Origin: Psychrobacter sp. DAB_AL43B
Lineage (GTDB): Bacteria > Pseudomonadota > Gammaproteobacteria > Pseudomonadales > Moraxellaceae
Assembly (NCBI RefSeq): GCF_900168255.1
Contig: NZ_LT799838.1
Coordinates: forward strand, 62,001 to 126,000
Direction: 5' to 3'
DNA: 64,000 nucleotides
Shown: piece by piece, positions 45,807 to 55,567 of the stretch
How positions within the stretch are numbered: position 1 is the first letter of the stretch
Layout of the letters: each line of letters begins with the position of its first letter
Translations under genes and position numbers: made by a program
The notes under the pieces: generated by a model
Database searches by the model: none
What the model saw: the letters and a program-made list of their open reading frames with translations, nothing else
What the model was told of the DNA's origin: nothing

Positions 45807-48002
45807 TTAGATGACCTCGTGTGTCGTTTGGGCATTTGCAGCATCAATGTTTTTGCCATTGCTAAAACCGCTGTGACGTAATAAAGCATCAATACTGGCG
45901 CTACGACCACGGAAGTTCTCAAAATTGGTCTTGGCTGGGAAGCTACCGCCAACGGACAAAATAGTCTCACGGAACGCTTTACCGGTTACTGGATTAAAAA
46001 TACCGTCTTCTTCAAACTTACTAAAAGCGTCTGCAGATAATAGCTCCGCCCATTTATAGGAATAATAGCCTGCTGCATAACCACCGGCGAAGATATGGCT
46101 AAAGCCATTGGCAAAGCGGTTATAGTCAGGCGTTTGCATAATAGCAATGTCGCTACGCACGGTATTTAAAGTTGCTAATACACCTTCGTAATCAAGTGCT
46201 GGCGTATGCGCATGAATTAATAAATCAAATAAGGCGAACTCGATTTGGCGTAACGTTTGTAATCCGCTTTGGAAGTTTTTTACTGCCAGCAGTGCATCGA
46301 GTTTGTCTGTGGGCAAGGGTTCGCCTGTTTCGACATGGCTACTGATAAGGGCGATACCTTCCGCATCCCACGCCCAGTTTTCCATAAATTGGCTGGGCAG
46401 CTCAACCGCATCCCACTCCACGCCATTGACACCAGCAACGTCGCCGACGGTCACTTGGGTCAATAGGTGATGGAGACCATGACCGAATTCATGAAACAAG
46501 GTCAGCACTTCATCATGCGTCAATAAGCTTGGCTTGCCATCGAGTGCTGGCGTGAAATTACCCACCATAAAGCACACAGGTAGCTGCTGATGGTCTTGCG
46601 CGTCATAAGTATAACGCGACTGAAAACCACTCATCCATGCGCCGCCGCGTTTACCGCTACGGGCAAATAAATCAAAGTAAAAGCCGCCAAGCAAGTTATC
46701 TTCAGCATCAAATAATTGATAAAAACGTACGTCATCATGCCAGCGTGATACAGATTGATTGCCTGTATCATCACGGCTTTGTTCTAGTGCTTTGATACCG
46801 TACAAACGCTCTACGATAGCAAATAGACCACTAATCACTTTTGGCAATGGAAAGTAAGGGCGAATCTCTTCTTGCGATAAACTAAACTCGTTTTGTTTTA
46901 CTTTTTCAGCGATATAGGCACTGTCCCATGGCTGCAAATCTTTAATACCATAATCCTGCGCATACTTTTGCAACTGCGCTAAGTCGTTTTTAGCGGTTGG
47001 AGCCGCTTGCACAGCCAAATCACGTAAGAAAGTTTCAACTTCAGCCACACTATCTGCCATTTTAGTTGATAGCGATACTTCAGCGTAATGATTAAAGCCT
47101 AATAACTTGGCTTTTTGCTCACGTAATTTCAGGATATCACTCATGAGATTGGCATTGTTTAATGACTCGCCTTTGGCATTGGTATGCTCGTCAAATTCAG
47201 AAGCACGAGTAACATAAGCGCGATATAGCGTCTCACGTAGACGGCGATCGTCAGCATGAGTCATAACCGCAAGGTATACAGGAATATTTAAGCTTGCCAC
47301 ATAATGAGGGGTTGGCAGAGCATCAATCTCAGCTTGTGTGAGCGCACCGCTGGCAAACTCACGGGCTTTATACTGTTCACCGGCATCTGCCAATAGCGCC
47401 AAACCACTGTCGGTTAAGCCCGCTAATTGCTCGTCATTAAGCGGAAGCGCATAGGCTTGGGTGGCATCTAATACATGATCAGAAAATGTCGCTGATAAAG
47501 TAGATAGCTTGCTTTGGATAGCCGCAAACTTGTCTTGCTCTGCTTTAGGTAACGCCACGCCTGATAGCTCAAAGCTTCGTAATGCAAGTTCGATGGCACG
47601 CGTACGTGCTGGCTCAAGCGCTGTAAAAAATGCTTTATCATTAATAATTGTCTGATATCGCTTAAATAGCGGCTGATGCTGTCCTACTCGTGTGCCGTAA
47701 GCAGACAGTTTAGGTAGTAGTTCATGATGGACATGGCGGATCTCATCGTTACTCATCACGCTATTGAGGTGCGATAAAATACCCCAGCTGCGATCCAATG
47801 CCAAATTAATATGGTCAAAGCTCATGATATCGACTAAGGCTTGCTTAGCGTTGAGCTCAAAAGCATTATTATCGCTCTTTGCTGTCATCTCATCTAAAAA
47901 AGTATTGGCAGCATCGATAGCGTTAACGACTTGGCTTTGTAAGGTATTTGGCGTGGCACTAGCAAAATCGACAAGGCGTAAATCTGGAGCAATGGAAGTC
48001 AT
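45807..48002 (-). CDS. prlC: Oligopeptidase A
   Basis: An M3 zinc metallopeptidase of the cytosol that degrades short peptides, including cleaved signal peptides. At 731 residues it is slightly longer than the 680 of E. coli. Zinc site LFHEFGHGLHHLL (HEXXH), the downstream Glu in GVEWDAVELPSQFMENW, and the substrate region FAGGYAAGYYSYKWAELLSADAF. Forms an operon with yheV. Its promoter region contains an 8-bp tandem repeat (48135). Confidence 0.95.
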   Translation of the reverse strand: MTSIAPDLRLVDFASATPNTLQSQVVNAIDAANTFLDEMTAKSDNNAFELNAKQALVDIMSFDHINLALDRSWGILSHLNSVMSNDEIRHVHHELLPKLSAYGTRVGQHQPLFKRYQTIINDKAFFTALEPARTRAIELALRSFELSGVALPKAEQDKFAAIQSKLSTLSATFSDHVLDATQAYALPLNDEQLAGLTDSGLALLADAGEQYKAREFASGALTQAEIDALPTPHYVASLNIPVYLAVMTHADDRRLRETLYRAYVTRASEFDEHTNAKGESLNNANLMSDILKLREQKAKLLGFNHYAEVSLSTKMADSVAEVETFLRDLAVQAAPTAKNDLAQLQKYAQDYGIKDLQPWDSAYIAEKVKQNEFSLSQEEIRPYFPLPKVISGLFAIVERLYGIKALEQSRDDTGNQSVSRWHDDVRFYQLFDAEDNLLGGFYFDLFARSGKRGGAWMSGFQSRYTYDAQDHQQLPVCFMVGNFTPALDGKPSLLTHDEVLTLFHEFGHGLHHLLTQVTVGDVAGVNGVEWDAVELPSQFMENWAWDAEGIALISSHVETGEPLPTDKLDALLAVKNFQSGLQTLRQIEFALFDLLIHAHTPALDYEGVLATLNTVRSDIAIMQTPDYNRFANGFSHIFAGGYAAGYYSYKWAELLSADAFSKFEEDGIFNPVTGKAFRETILSVGGSFPAKTNFENFRGRSASIDALLRHSGFSNGKNIDAANAQTTHEVI

Positions 48003-48134
48003 AAAGGTATCCGGTATAAATAGTTTGGAGAGAAAACAGAGTGTAAATGAGTGTCATACATCAATTATTTTATTTTGGCGCTACTATTGAGAAGCCTTAG
48101 TGTGAAGGGTGTTAGTGGTTACACGCTCATCAAA

Positions 48135-48171
48135 ATGTATCAATGTATCAATGTATCAATGTATCAATGTA
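48135..48171. repeat. 8-bp tandem repeat (ATGTATCA), about 4.6 copies
   Basis: Four exact units at 48135, 48143, 48151 and 48159 and a partial fifth. It lies 133 bases upstream of prlC and 345 upstream of the Balon gene in their shared divergent control region. Such a repeat can change copy number by slippage. Confidence 0.92.
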
Positions 48172-48515
48172 ATAGTGATAAATAAGGCTGATATTTTTGG
48201 TTGATTTTATAGAGACTATTTAAAAGATGGGTCTTACTTAGCGAAAATACAACCCAGTTATCTAGCATTATCATATTAATACTTAGGTTACGCTTATTAA
48301 AGCTGCTGTAGCTTGTTAAAGCACCACTTACAAAGCGTCATCATTTGCTTGCAAATTAACCCTATAGCTAATGAAGTTAAGTTGATAGGGTAATAGTAAC
48401 GATTGGTAATTATTACAGTTACTTATCATATATTAAAAATTTCAAACGAGTAATAGCTAACTAATACCAAAAGAAGTACTAGAAACTAATGATAATAAAA
48501 TAAGGAGCAGTATTT
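48172..48515 (+). promoter_or_regulatory. Upstream region of the Balon gene
   Basis: AT-rich, no ORF. A hairpin ACCCTAT / ATAGGGT with a 19-base loop lies at 48359-48391. A GGAG ribosome binding site stands eight bases before the ATG. Promoter boxes cannot be fixed. Balon is reported as abundant in cold and stationary phase, so control signals are expected here. Confidence 0.35.
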
Positions 48516-49628
48516 ATGAAAGCAACTCTTAAAAGCTTACGTGAGACTAAAGCAAATCCAGCAGTCAGTATTTTTGTTAAGACTCACCGTGAGCATCCTG
48601 CCAACGAAAAAGATCCTATTGCCCTAAAAAATCAATTGAAAGTTGTCGAAGAACGCTTAACTAACGAATTTGATAAGCGGACGGCGACTACTATTTTGGA
48701 AAATATTCACGCTAAAACCAAAGAACTTAATCATAACTATAATTTGGATACGTTAGCGATATTTGCCAGCACTGATGATGTTCAGATTGTCCGTATGCCT
48801 ATTGATACCACAGAACGTGTTGTCATCTCAGACAGCTTTGCTACGCGTGACTTGGTCCGTGATATGGCAAGCGCGGTTCATTATTATACCGTGGTGTTAA
48901 CCCGTGACAGTGCGCGCCTGATAGAAGCTTCTAACGATCGCGTCGTGCGTGAGTTTGATAAAGACGATAAAGCGCAAAATAATATGGAAAACATTCCATT
49001 CCCTATTGAGAATAATGGCTTGTATACGACGGGTGATGCCGGTTCTGATCGTTCAGCCAACAATGAAAGCAGTTATTTAAAAGAGTTCTTTAACCAAGTG
49101 GATAAGAGCGTTCAAGAGCTGTGGGGCGAGCATAAAATGCCGCTTGTCATTGTTGGGGATGCAAAAAATATCGGTTATTATAAAGATGCCTGCGACCGTC
49201 CAGAAAATATCATTGCTACCGTATCAAATGCGACCAATTTGGAAGCAGGTAGTGCACAGCATATCGTTGATAGTGTTCAAGAAGCAGTAGAAGGTTATCG
49301 TACGTCGCTACATCAAGCTGCCTTGGGTGAGATTGATAAAGCCCGCGGTGCAAACATGCTGCAGACTGATCTACAAGAAGTCTACCGCAGTGCTTTCCAA
49401 GGCGTAGGCGAGACGCTATATGTCCGCCGTGGTTACATGCAACCTGCCAAGATTGATGAAGCAGCGCAAACCTTAAGCATGGCTGATGATGCTACTGCAG
49501 AAGGCGTCACTGATGATGCGATTGGTGAAATTATTGAGCATGTCATTCATAATGGCGGCAAAGCAGTATTTATGCCGCAAGATATTATGGCTGAAGACCA
49601 ACCAATTGCTCTAGTAACTCGTTACTAA
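48516..49628 (+). CDS. balon: Ribosome hibernation factor Balon (bacterial aeRF1/Pelota homologue)
   Basis: The 370-residue protein matches, as I recall it, the Psychrobacter urativorans protein AOC03_06830, named Balon. That factor occupies the ribosomal A site of dormant ribosomes together with EF-Tu and is homologous to archaeal-eukaryotic release factor 1 and Pelota (baeRF family). Three parts are visible. An N-terminal alpha/beta domain (1 to about 115). A central domain from about 120, opening with the strand YYTVVLTRDSARLIEAS and containing YLKEFFNQVDKSVQELW and MPLVIVGDAKNIGYYKDAC. A C-terminal domain from about 265 with VGETLYVRRGYMQ and GEIIEHVIHNGGKAVFM. The GGQ peptide-release motif and the NIKS codon-recognition motif of eRF1 are both absent, as expected for a hibernation factor. 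Monocistronic with its own terminator; divergent from prlC. Name is from memory; the fold family is the firmer call. Confidence 0.85.
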   Translation: MKATLKSLRETKANPAVSIFVKTHREHPANEKDPIALKNQLKVVEERLTNEFDKRTATTILENIHAKTKELNHNYNLDTLAIFASTDDVQIVRMPIDTTERVVISDSFATRDLVRDMASAVHYYTVVLTRDSARLIEASNDRVVREFDKDDKAQNNMENIPFPIENNGLYTTGDAGSDRSANNESSYLKEFFNQVDKSVQELWGEHKMPLVIVGDAKNIGYYKDACDRPENIIATVSNATNLEAGSAQHIVDSVQEAVEGYRTSLHQAALGEIDKARGANMLQTDLQEVYRSAFQGVGETLYVRRGYMQPAKIDEAAQTLSMADDATAEGVTDDAIGEIIEHVIHNGGKAVFMPQDIMAEDQPIALVTRY

Positions 49629-49682
49629 TCGATGGCTGATATTCATGAATGAATTAGCCATTGGTAGCACATAGGTATAATA

Positions 49683-49719
49683 TGAGAGCATTGGTTCGAT
49701 ACGAATCAATGCTCTTTTT
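49683..49719 (+). terminator. Intrinsic terminator of the Balon gene
   Basis: Stem GAGCATTGgTTCG / CGAAtCAATGCTC with a short ATA-type loop, then T-run. Ends the monocistronic transcript. Confidence 0.88.
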
Positions 49720-49877
49720 ATATCTATAATGGTAATGAATAGCTATTTTTTAAAGCTATTTACGATTATTTAATCGCTACGACCAACAATTAAATGAGAA
49801 GCATGGCTTATTTTTAGGCTTGATATTTTTGTTTAATACCCATCGTTTTTAACGCTTACTCTATCAATACTGAGTTT

Positions 49878-50651
49878 ATGACTAATAAAATTATGACTAA
49901 TACCACCTCTTTTGTTTTAACCAGCTACAACATTCATAAAGGCATGTCGCCGATGAATCGCCAAGTCAAAATACAGGGTATCGCCCAAGCACTCGATATT
50001 ATTGGCTCAGACATACTTTGTCTACAAGAAGTACAGGGTCAGAATCTCAAACGCAATATGCAATACAACGAGTATCCTGACCAATCACAGCATGAATGGT
50101 TTGGTGAGTATCTGCAGCTGCAAAATAGCTACGGCAAAAACTCAGAGTATGAAAACGGTCATCATGGTAATGCGGTGTTGAGTCGTTTCCCGTTAGATCC
50201 CAAGCATAACGTTAATATTACGGTCAATAAACTTGAGCAGCGTGGTGTCTTGCACTGTGAAGTGCAGCCGATAGGCTGGGAGACGCCAGTCGTCGTACTG
50301 TGTGCGCATTTAAACTTGTTTGAGCGCGATCGCATTAAGCAATACGAAGCTATTGCTAATTACGTCCGTAATGAGATTGCACCTGACCAGCCATTGATTT
50401 TGGCAGGCGACTTTAATGACTGGAAAAAAATGTCTTGCGATAAACTCGCCGCTAATTTAGGTATGACGGAAGCTTTTAAACACTGTCATGGTAAGTTGCT
50501 CCCAACGTTTCCCGCAAAGCTACCTGTGCTTAGCTTAGACCGTATCTACGTACGTAATCTGAGAATAAAAGACGCTTGGGTACATACGGGCAAGCCGTGG
50601 TCAACGTTATCGGATCATCTGCCTTTGAGTGCAGAGTTGGCATTGCCCTAG
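49878..50651 (+). CDS. Endonuclease/exonuclease/phosphatase family hydrolase
   Basis: The 257-residue protein of the EEP superfamily (DNase I / AP endonuclease / phosphodiesterase fold). Motifs: TSYNIHKG, metal-binding Glu in ILCLQEVQGQ, HHGNAVLSRFPL, LILAGDFNDW (Asp/Asn) and the final SDHLPLSAEL (Asp-His). No signal peptide, so cytosolic. The substrate could be nucleic acid or a phospholipid headgroup; sequence does not decide. Second in-frame ATG at 49893 (the MTNKIMTNTT repeat makes the start ambiguous). Confidence 0.85.
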   Translation: MTNKIMTNTTSFVLTSYNIHKGMSPMNRQVKIQGIAQALDIIGSDILCLQEVQGQNLKRNMQYNEYPDQSQHEWFGEYLQLQNSYGKNSEYENGHHGNAVLSRFPLDPKHNVNITVNKLEQRGVLHCEVQPIGWETPVVVLCAHLNLFERDRIKQYEAIANYVRNEIAPDQPLILAGDFNDWKKMSCDKLAANLGMTEAFKHCHGKLLPTFPAKLPVLSLDRIYVRNLRIKDAWVHTGKPWSTLSDHLPLSAELALP

Positions 50652-50720
50652 AATAACGAAGCCACGAAGTAGCAATTCAATGAACGAAGAAATATTAGAA
50701 TAATAAAAGGATAATAAATC

Positions 50721-51716
50721 ATGTCTGATAAGCAAATACCTACCACTCAACACGCCGTACTCATACGGGAGTTTGGTGAACCTGAAGTAATGATGTATCA
50801 AGATGACGTAGCTATTCCTGAGTTAAAAGATAATCAAGTATTAGTAAAAGTTGCTTATGCTGGTATCAATCCTGTCGATTATAAAACTCGCCAAGGTAAA
50901 GGTTGGGGTGCTGATGGCATTCAAAAAAATAAATTCGATCACGATCAGCCTGCCATTTTAGGCTTTGATGTGGCTGGCGAGGTAGTTAAAAGTAATAACG
51001 ATCAATTTTATATTGGTGATAACGTCGCTGCTCTGAGCTTTGATGGTAGCTGTTACGCTGAGTATGTGGCAGTTGATGCCAAGCTGCTAGCAAAAGTACC
51101 AGAGTGTGTCATATTGGAGCAGGCAGGCGCGCTACCTTGTATCGGACAAACGGCGCTACAGTTTGTAGAGTTTGCTGATATCAAAAAAGGTGAGCACGTC
51201 GTGATGAACGCCCCAGCTGGCGGTGTTGGTCATTTAGTTATTCAGCTATTGATTGATAAAGTGGCGCAAAATGATATCAAGGTAACGGTTATTTGCTCGC
51301 CAGAAAAATATGCTAAGCTTGATTGTTTAATCGATAAAAGCAAGCTGGCAGGCTGGATTGACTATACTAAAGAGGACACCTTCCCTGATTTGCAAGCCGA
51401 TGTGCTACTGGACTTAGTTGGTAATGATGCTGGTGTGCGTGCGCTTAGCGTGCTCAAGTCGGATGGACGTGTCAACGTGCTGCCAACGATTTGGGTTGAT
51501 AAGCTTAAAGAGGCTAGTGGTGACAGAGATCTGAGCGTGGAAGGCTATGCAGTCAAGCCAAATGGTCAAGATATGGCAAGAGCACTACAACAGGTGGCCG
51601 ATGGTAAGCTAAAATTGCATATTCAGCAAACGTATCCGCTATCTGCGGTGGTAGAGGCACACCGCGAGCTACAAAAAGGTGATACCTTTGGTAAGATTGT
51701 TTTAAAACTAAACTAA
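50721..51716 (+). CDS. NADP-dependent quinone oxidoreductase-like MDR protein
   Basis: The 331-residue protein of the zinc-independent quinone oxidoreductase branch of the medium-chain dehydrogenase/reductase superfamily. N-terminal GroES-like domain (YAGINPVDYKTRQGKG, GFDVAGEVV), then the Rossmann domain with VVMNAPAGGVGHLVIQLL as the nucleotide-binding glycine motif. No structural-zinc cysteines. Start ATG 50721 with AAAAGGAT. The physiological substrate is not evident. Confidence 0.85.
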   Translation: MSDKQIPTTQHAVLIREFGEPEVMMYQDDVAIPELKDNQVLVKVAYAGINPVDYKTRQGKGWGADGIQKNKFDHDQPAILGFDVAGEVVKSNNDQFYIGDNVAALSFDGSCYAEYVAVDAKLLAKVPECVILEQAGALPCIGQTALQFVEFADIKKGEHVVMNAPAGGVGHLVIQLLIDKVAQNDIKVTVICSPEKYAKLDCLIDKSKLAGWIDYTKEDTFPDLQADVLLDLVGNDAGVRALSVLKSDGRVNVLPTIWVDKLKEASGDRDLSVEGYAVKPNGQDMARALQQVADGKLKLHIQQTYPLSAVVEAHRELQKGDTFGKIVLKLN

Positions 51717-51749
51717 GCTAAGCTAGATTTGATTGATTGCCAGATTTGA

Positions 51750-52367
51750 TTAATTACAGGACATCTGTCTAAACGTTAGGCTAATTCGGCCAGTATCTAC
51801 CGTTTTAGTCTTAGTAATGGTGTGCTTCCAAAAGGTCTGGGTATCGCCGTGCATCACGATAAGCTGACCTGACTCAAGATAAAGCTCGACTTTATCTTGA
51901 GTTTTTTTATGCTTAAAGACAAATTTGCGTGTAGTACCCAGTGATAAAGAAGCAATAATCGGCTGAAAACCTAACTCCTTTTCATCATCCGCATGATAGC
52001 CCATACCGTCAGCGCCAGTAGGATAATAGTTGAGTAAGCACGAGTTAAAATTAACTTCGATACCGATATTCAATAGTTGCTGTTCAATATGATGTTTCAC
52101 ATGAAACATCGTATCTGACCATGGAATCGCTTGACGCGAATGACCAGAATATTGGTAACCAATATCACTTTCACCCATCCAAACGATTTGGCGAGTCGTG
52201 ATATGGGTTTTGCCAAATAAAGTCACAACATCAGCTTGCCAAGGTAGCTCGGTCAACAAGCTATAATATAAAGCGCTAGGATAATCAATAATAAGCCCTA
52301 AGTCATTCACCTTACCGTCGTAAGGCAATAGATTGTCAGTCGGTGCAGGGGCAAAAAGATCAGTCAT
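51750..52367 (-). CDS. AlkB-like 2-oxoglutarate/Fe(II) dioxygenase
   Basis: Oxidative demethylase of alkylated bases, of the ALKBH2/3-like bacterial type. The 205 residues have the iron triad H125-x-D127 (MGYHADDEKELG) and H182 (WKHTITKTK), the 2-oxoglutarate arginines R194 and R200 (DTGRISLTFR) and the LLNYYPTGADGMGYH motif. No Ada-type partner is near. It starts 3 bases after the stop of the hydrolase gene, so it is the third gene of the ABC-hydrolase-alkB operon. Confidence 0.88.
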   Translation of the reverse strand: MTDLFAPAPTDNLLPYDGKVNDLGLIIDYPSALYYSLLTELPWQADVVTLFGKTHITTRQIVWMGESDIGYQYSGHSRQAIPWSDTMFHVKHHIEQQLLNIGIEVNFNSCLLNYYPTGADGMGYHADDEKELGFQPIIASLSLGTTRKFVFKHKKTQDKVELYLESGQLIVMHGDTQTFWKHTITKTKTVDTGRISLTFRQMSCN

Positions 52368-52370
52368 ATA

Positions 52371-53267
52371 TTAAGCCTTTTTACTGCTCTGATAATGCTC
52401 ATTGATAACTTGAGCACATAATTCAGGCGCTTCCATCGGTAACAGATGACCATAGTCTAGCAAGGATATAATGCTGTTATCAGGGATAAATTTTTGCCAT
52501 TGTTTGCGCACTTGATGATTGATAAATAACGTTGGCTTGCCCGTAATAAGCGTATAAGGACAGCTGAGCTGCTTAAGGGCTGCATCAATATGAGGCGCAC
52601 CAAAATAGTTGGCCAGCTCTTGCTCTGGCGCAAACATCAATGTATAGCTACCCTCAGGATTTGCCACCAAACTTTGCTCAGCAAACACCCGCAAGTGTGC
52701 ATCGCTGATACGCTTATAGGCACGCTGAGCGCGCAGGCTATCATAATAATCATTGACACTTGCCCAAGTAGATTGCTTGGTCAAAGTGCTTTTAAAAGGC
52801 TCGCGGCTAAGTAGAAACTGACGCGGCAATAGATTGTATATCGTCGCTTGTTTTTTGGTAAATGTCACCGGTTCTATTAGGTATAGCTGTGAGAATAGCT
52901 CTGGGCGCTTCGCTGCAGCCATGGCGGTAGCAGTCGCGCCTTGAGAATGTCCAATACCAACGATAGGCTTATCTTGCGTCTTTTCCAAAAACTCAATAAG
53001 CATATCAGCGTCTTGCTCGCGCGTGAGGCGACGGCTCTGCGGCTTATCATGCCAATAGCCGCGTAGGGCAAGCGAGCTTATATCAAAGTCAGATACCAGC
53101 TCATTTAATAATGGTGCGTAAGTGCCAACGGGAAAACTATTACCACCATAAAAGTGTGCTGGAGGACGTGAAGTAGCATTTAAATCGGCTACCTTGTTAA
53201 GTTCGGCTAGATCGTAATAGCGTGCTCGTTGTCCAGAAATCGTAATATTTTTTGCAAAATCTTCCAT
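52371..53267 (-). CDS. Alpha/beta hydrolase
   Basis: The 298-residue serine hydrolase has the nucleophile elbow GIGHSQG (S108), the oxyanion strand region HFYGGNSFPVGTYAPLLN, and a C-terminal DYGHLLPMEAPELCAQVI with the catalytic His. The acid residue is probably near SIISLLDYG or within ITGKPT; not certain. A helical lid (about 140-200) is Arg/Tyr-rich. Substrate unknown. 48 bases after the ABC transporter gene. Confidence 0.82.
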   Translation of the reverse strand: MEDFAKNITISGQRARYYDLAELNKVADLNATSRPPAHFYGGNSFPVGTYAPLLNELVSDFDISSLALRGYWHDKPQSRRLTREQDADMLIEFLEKTQDKPIVGIGHSQGATATAMAAAKRPELFSQLYLIEPVTFTKKQATIYNLLPRQFLLSREPFKSTLTKQSTWASVNDYYDSLRAQRAYKRISDAHLRVFAEQSLVANPEGSYTLMFAPEQELANYFGAPHIDAALKQLSCPYTLITGKPTLFINHQVRKQWQKFIPDNSIISLLDYGHLLPMEAPELCAQVINEHYQSSKKA

Positions 53268-53315
53268 AATGATGTCACATCCCTGTGTTTTTTGAGTGAG
53301 CGAAGTTATGGCAGT

Positions 53316-55208
53316 CTAGTCGTCTTCACCTAAGAAGCCACCACTTTGACGATGCCATAAGCGTGCATAGACGCCATGTAATGCCAGTAATTCGTCATGA
53401 CTGCCTTGCTCAATGATACGTCCTTTATCCATAACCACTAATCTATCGAGAGCGGCAATAGTAGAGAGGCGATGAGCAATAGCAATAACGGTTTTACCAG
53501 TCATGATGTCGTTTAAGCTTTCGGTAATCGCAAATTCAATTTCAGAATCAAGGGCACTGGTCGCCTCATCAAGCAGTAAAATAGGCGCATTTTTGAGCAT
53601 GACGCGTGCGATAGCAATACGTTGACGTTGACCACCAGAGAGTTTAACGCCGCGTTCACCAACTTGAGTATCGAGCCCCTTATTACCTTTATCATCATAT
53701 AGGTCTTTAATGAATTCCCATGCCTGCGCTTGTTTTGCTGCAAAGACGATTTCATCATCGCTAGCATCAGGGCGACCATAGGCAATATTTTCACGTACCG
53801 TGCGATGTAGCAATGAGGTATCTTGGGTAACCATACCAATTTGCTGACGTAACGATTCTTGGGTCACTTCGTCAATCGCTTGACCATCGATATAAATCTT
53901 GCCGCTATCAACATCAAAAAAACGTAGTAGTAAATTCACCAAAGTAGACTTACCAGCACCTGAACGACCAACCAAGCCAATCTTTTCACCCGGTTTAATA
54001 TTTAAATAAAAATCATCTAATAGTTTTGTGTGCGAGGCGGTAAGGGTAGTGCTAACCGTATCAATTTTTTCACCTTCGATATCGACGCTTTCGTAACTAA
54101 AATCAACATGATCAAAGACAATATTGCCCTCTGTGACAACTAGCGCTTTAGCATTAGGTATGTCTACGATGGTTTGCGGTGCGGATAAGGTACGCATGCC
54201 ATCTTGAACCGTACCGATACTTTCAAATAAGCTGGCGGTTTGCCACATAATCATTTTGGTGAGACCATTTAACCGTAATGCCATGGCGGTTGCCGCGGCA
54301 ATCGCACCGACGCCAACTGCACCACTTTGCCAGAGATATAAGCCAATCCCAGCGGTAGTACCGACTAAGATGACACTAATAGTATGGTTGACAATTTCGA
54401 GTTGCGAGACCCAGCGCATTTGCGAGTGTACCGTTCCTAGAAACTGCCCCATCGCATCTTTAGCATAGCTCAGCTCACGACGTGAATGGCTAAAAAGCTT
54501 AACCGTCATGATATTAGCATAGGCATCGGTGATACGACCAACCATCAATGCACGAGCATCAGCCTGCACAATGGCGGTATGTTTGAGCTTAGGAATAAAA
54601 AACCACATGGTCAGGCCAAATAACACAAACCAAATCACAAACGGAATCAGTAATAAGACGTCTAAGTTAAATAAAATCACCCCAGTGGTGATAAAGTAGA
54701 CGAGGACATACAGCAGCATATCAGTAACGGTCATGACCGTATCACGTACCGCTAGTGCAGTTTGCATGACTTTAGCAGAGACTCGACCAGAGAACTCATC
54801 TTGATAGAATTGCATCGATTGATTGAGCATACGCTGGTGAAAACGCCAGCGCATCTGCATCGGAAAAACGCCTTGAATTGATTGAAAGCGGATCAGTGAG
54901 GACAACGAAATCCAAAAGGGGCTAATAATCAGCACAGCTAGCATCAACAGTAGCATATCGCCTTTTTCAGTCCATAGCGTCTGCGGTGTATAAGTGCCTA
55001 GCCAGTCGACCAGATTACCAATCCATGCAAACAGCATGGCCTCATAGACCCCAATACCAGCGGACAGAATCATAAAAAGAAGTAACCAGCCGCGCAAACC
55101 TTCGGTACACGCCCACAGAAATTTTATCAGCCCATCACGGGGCAGTGGCATTGGGGTATCAGGAAAGGCGGATAGGCGGGATTCAAAAAAGCGAAATAGA
55201 GCGTTCAT
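53316..55208 (-). CDS. ABC exporter, fused permease and ATPase
   Basis: The 630-residue protein is a half-transporter of the MsbA/multidrug exporter type with six membrane helices (about 35-320) and a nucleotide-binding domain with Walker A GLVGRSGAGKS, Q-loop IGMVTQDTSLL, signature LSGGQRQRIAIAR, Walker B ILLLDEATSALD and His switch AIAHRLSTI. Works as a homodimer or with an unknown partner. It differs from MsbA in its longer N-terminus. First gene of the operon with hydrolase and AlkB genes. Confidence 0.88.
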   Translation of the reverse strand: MNALFRFFESRLSAFPDTPMPLPRDGLIKFLWACTEGLRGWLLLFMILSAGIGVYEAMLFAWIGNLVDWLGTYTPQTLWTEKGDMLLLMLAVLIISPFWISLSSLIRFQSIQGVFPMQMRWRFHQRMLNQSMQFYQDEFSGRVSAKVMQTALAVRDTVMTVTDMLLYVLVYFITTGVILFNLDVLLLIPFVIWFVLFGLTMWFFIPKLKHTAIVQADARALMVGRITDAYANIMTVKLFSHSRRELSYAKDAMGQFLGTVHSQMRWVSQLEIVNHTISVILVGTTAGIGLYLWQSGAVGVGAIAAATAMALRLNGLTKMIMWQTASLFESIGTVQDGMRTLSAPQTIVDIPNAKALVVTEGNIVFDHVDFSYESVDIEGEKIDTVSTTLTASHTKLLDDFYLNIKPGEKIGLVGRSGAGKSTLVNLLLRFFDVDSGKIYIDGQAIDEVTQESLRQQIGMVTQDTSLLHRTVRENIAYGRPDASDDEIVFAAKQAQAWEFIKDLYDDKGNKGLDTQVGERGVKLSGGQRQRIAIARVMLKNAPILLLDEATSALDSEIEFAITESLNDIMTGKTVIAIAHRLSTIAALDRLVVMDKGRIIEQGSHDELLALHGVYARLWHRQSGGFLGEDD

Positions 55209-55567
55209 AGGCGGTAGTAATACGTCAATAGCAATACGTCAAGATAAACGCTAGCAAACGTTATCTTGAGTGGTTACTTATGTTAATAAAATAGCATTCT
55301 ATTTTAGCAAAACTTAGCAATCGCGCCTGCATGGTAATTGTAATTTGAATGCTTTTAAACGCTGTAAATCCTTTCTAGTTCAATGTTGCTTGAAAAACTC
55401 TCAATAGAAAACTGAAAATCGTATATATCAGTTGCTGTATATGAAATATATTGTTACATTTAATGGTTTTTTTCTAAATGTTTCAGCTGTGTCATTTACC
55501 AGCAGTGTCCTTTAAATGGTAATCATAATAACAAAGCAAGGCTGCAATTCAATTAAGGTAGAAACTT
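55209..55567. other. Intergenic region between ABC exporter and DMT transporter
   Basis: 359 AT-rich bases between divergent genes. Nothing recognised apart from a ribosome binding site (AAGG) before 55568. Confidence 0.3.

Noticed and set aside
48135..48171. CRISPR-like array
   Set aside because: The units are 8 bases and directly adjacent, with no spacers; it is a simple tandem repeat.
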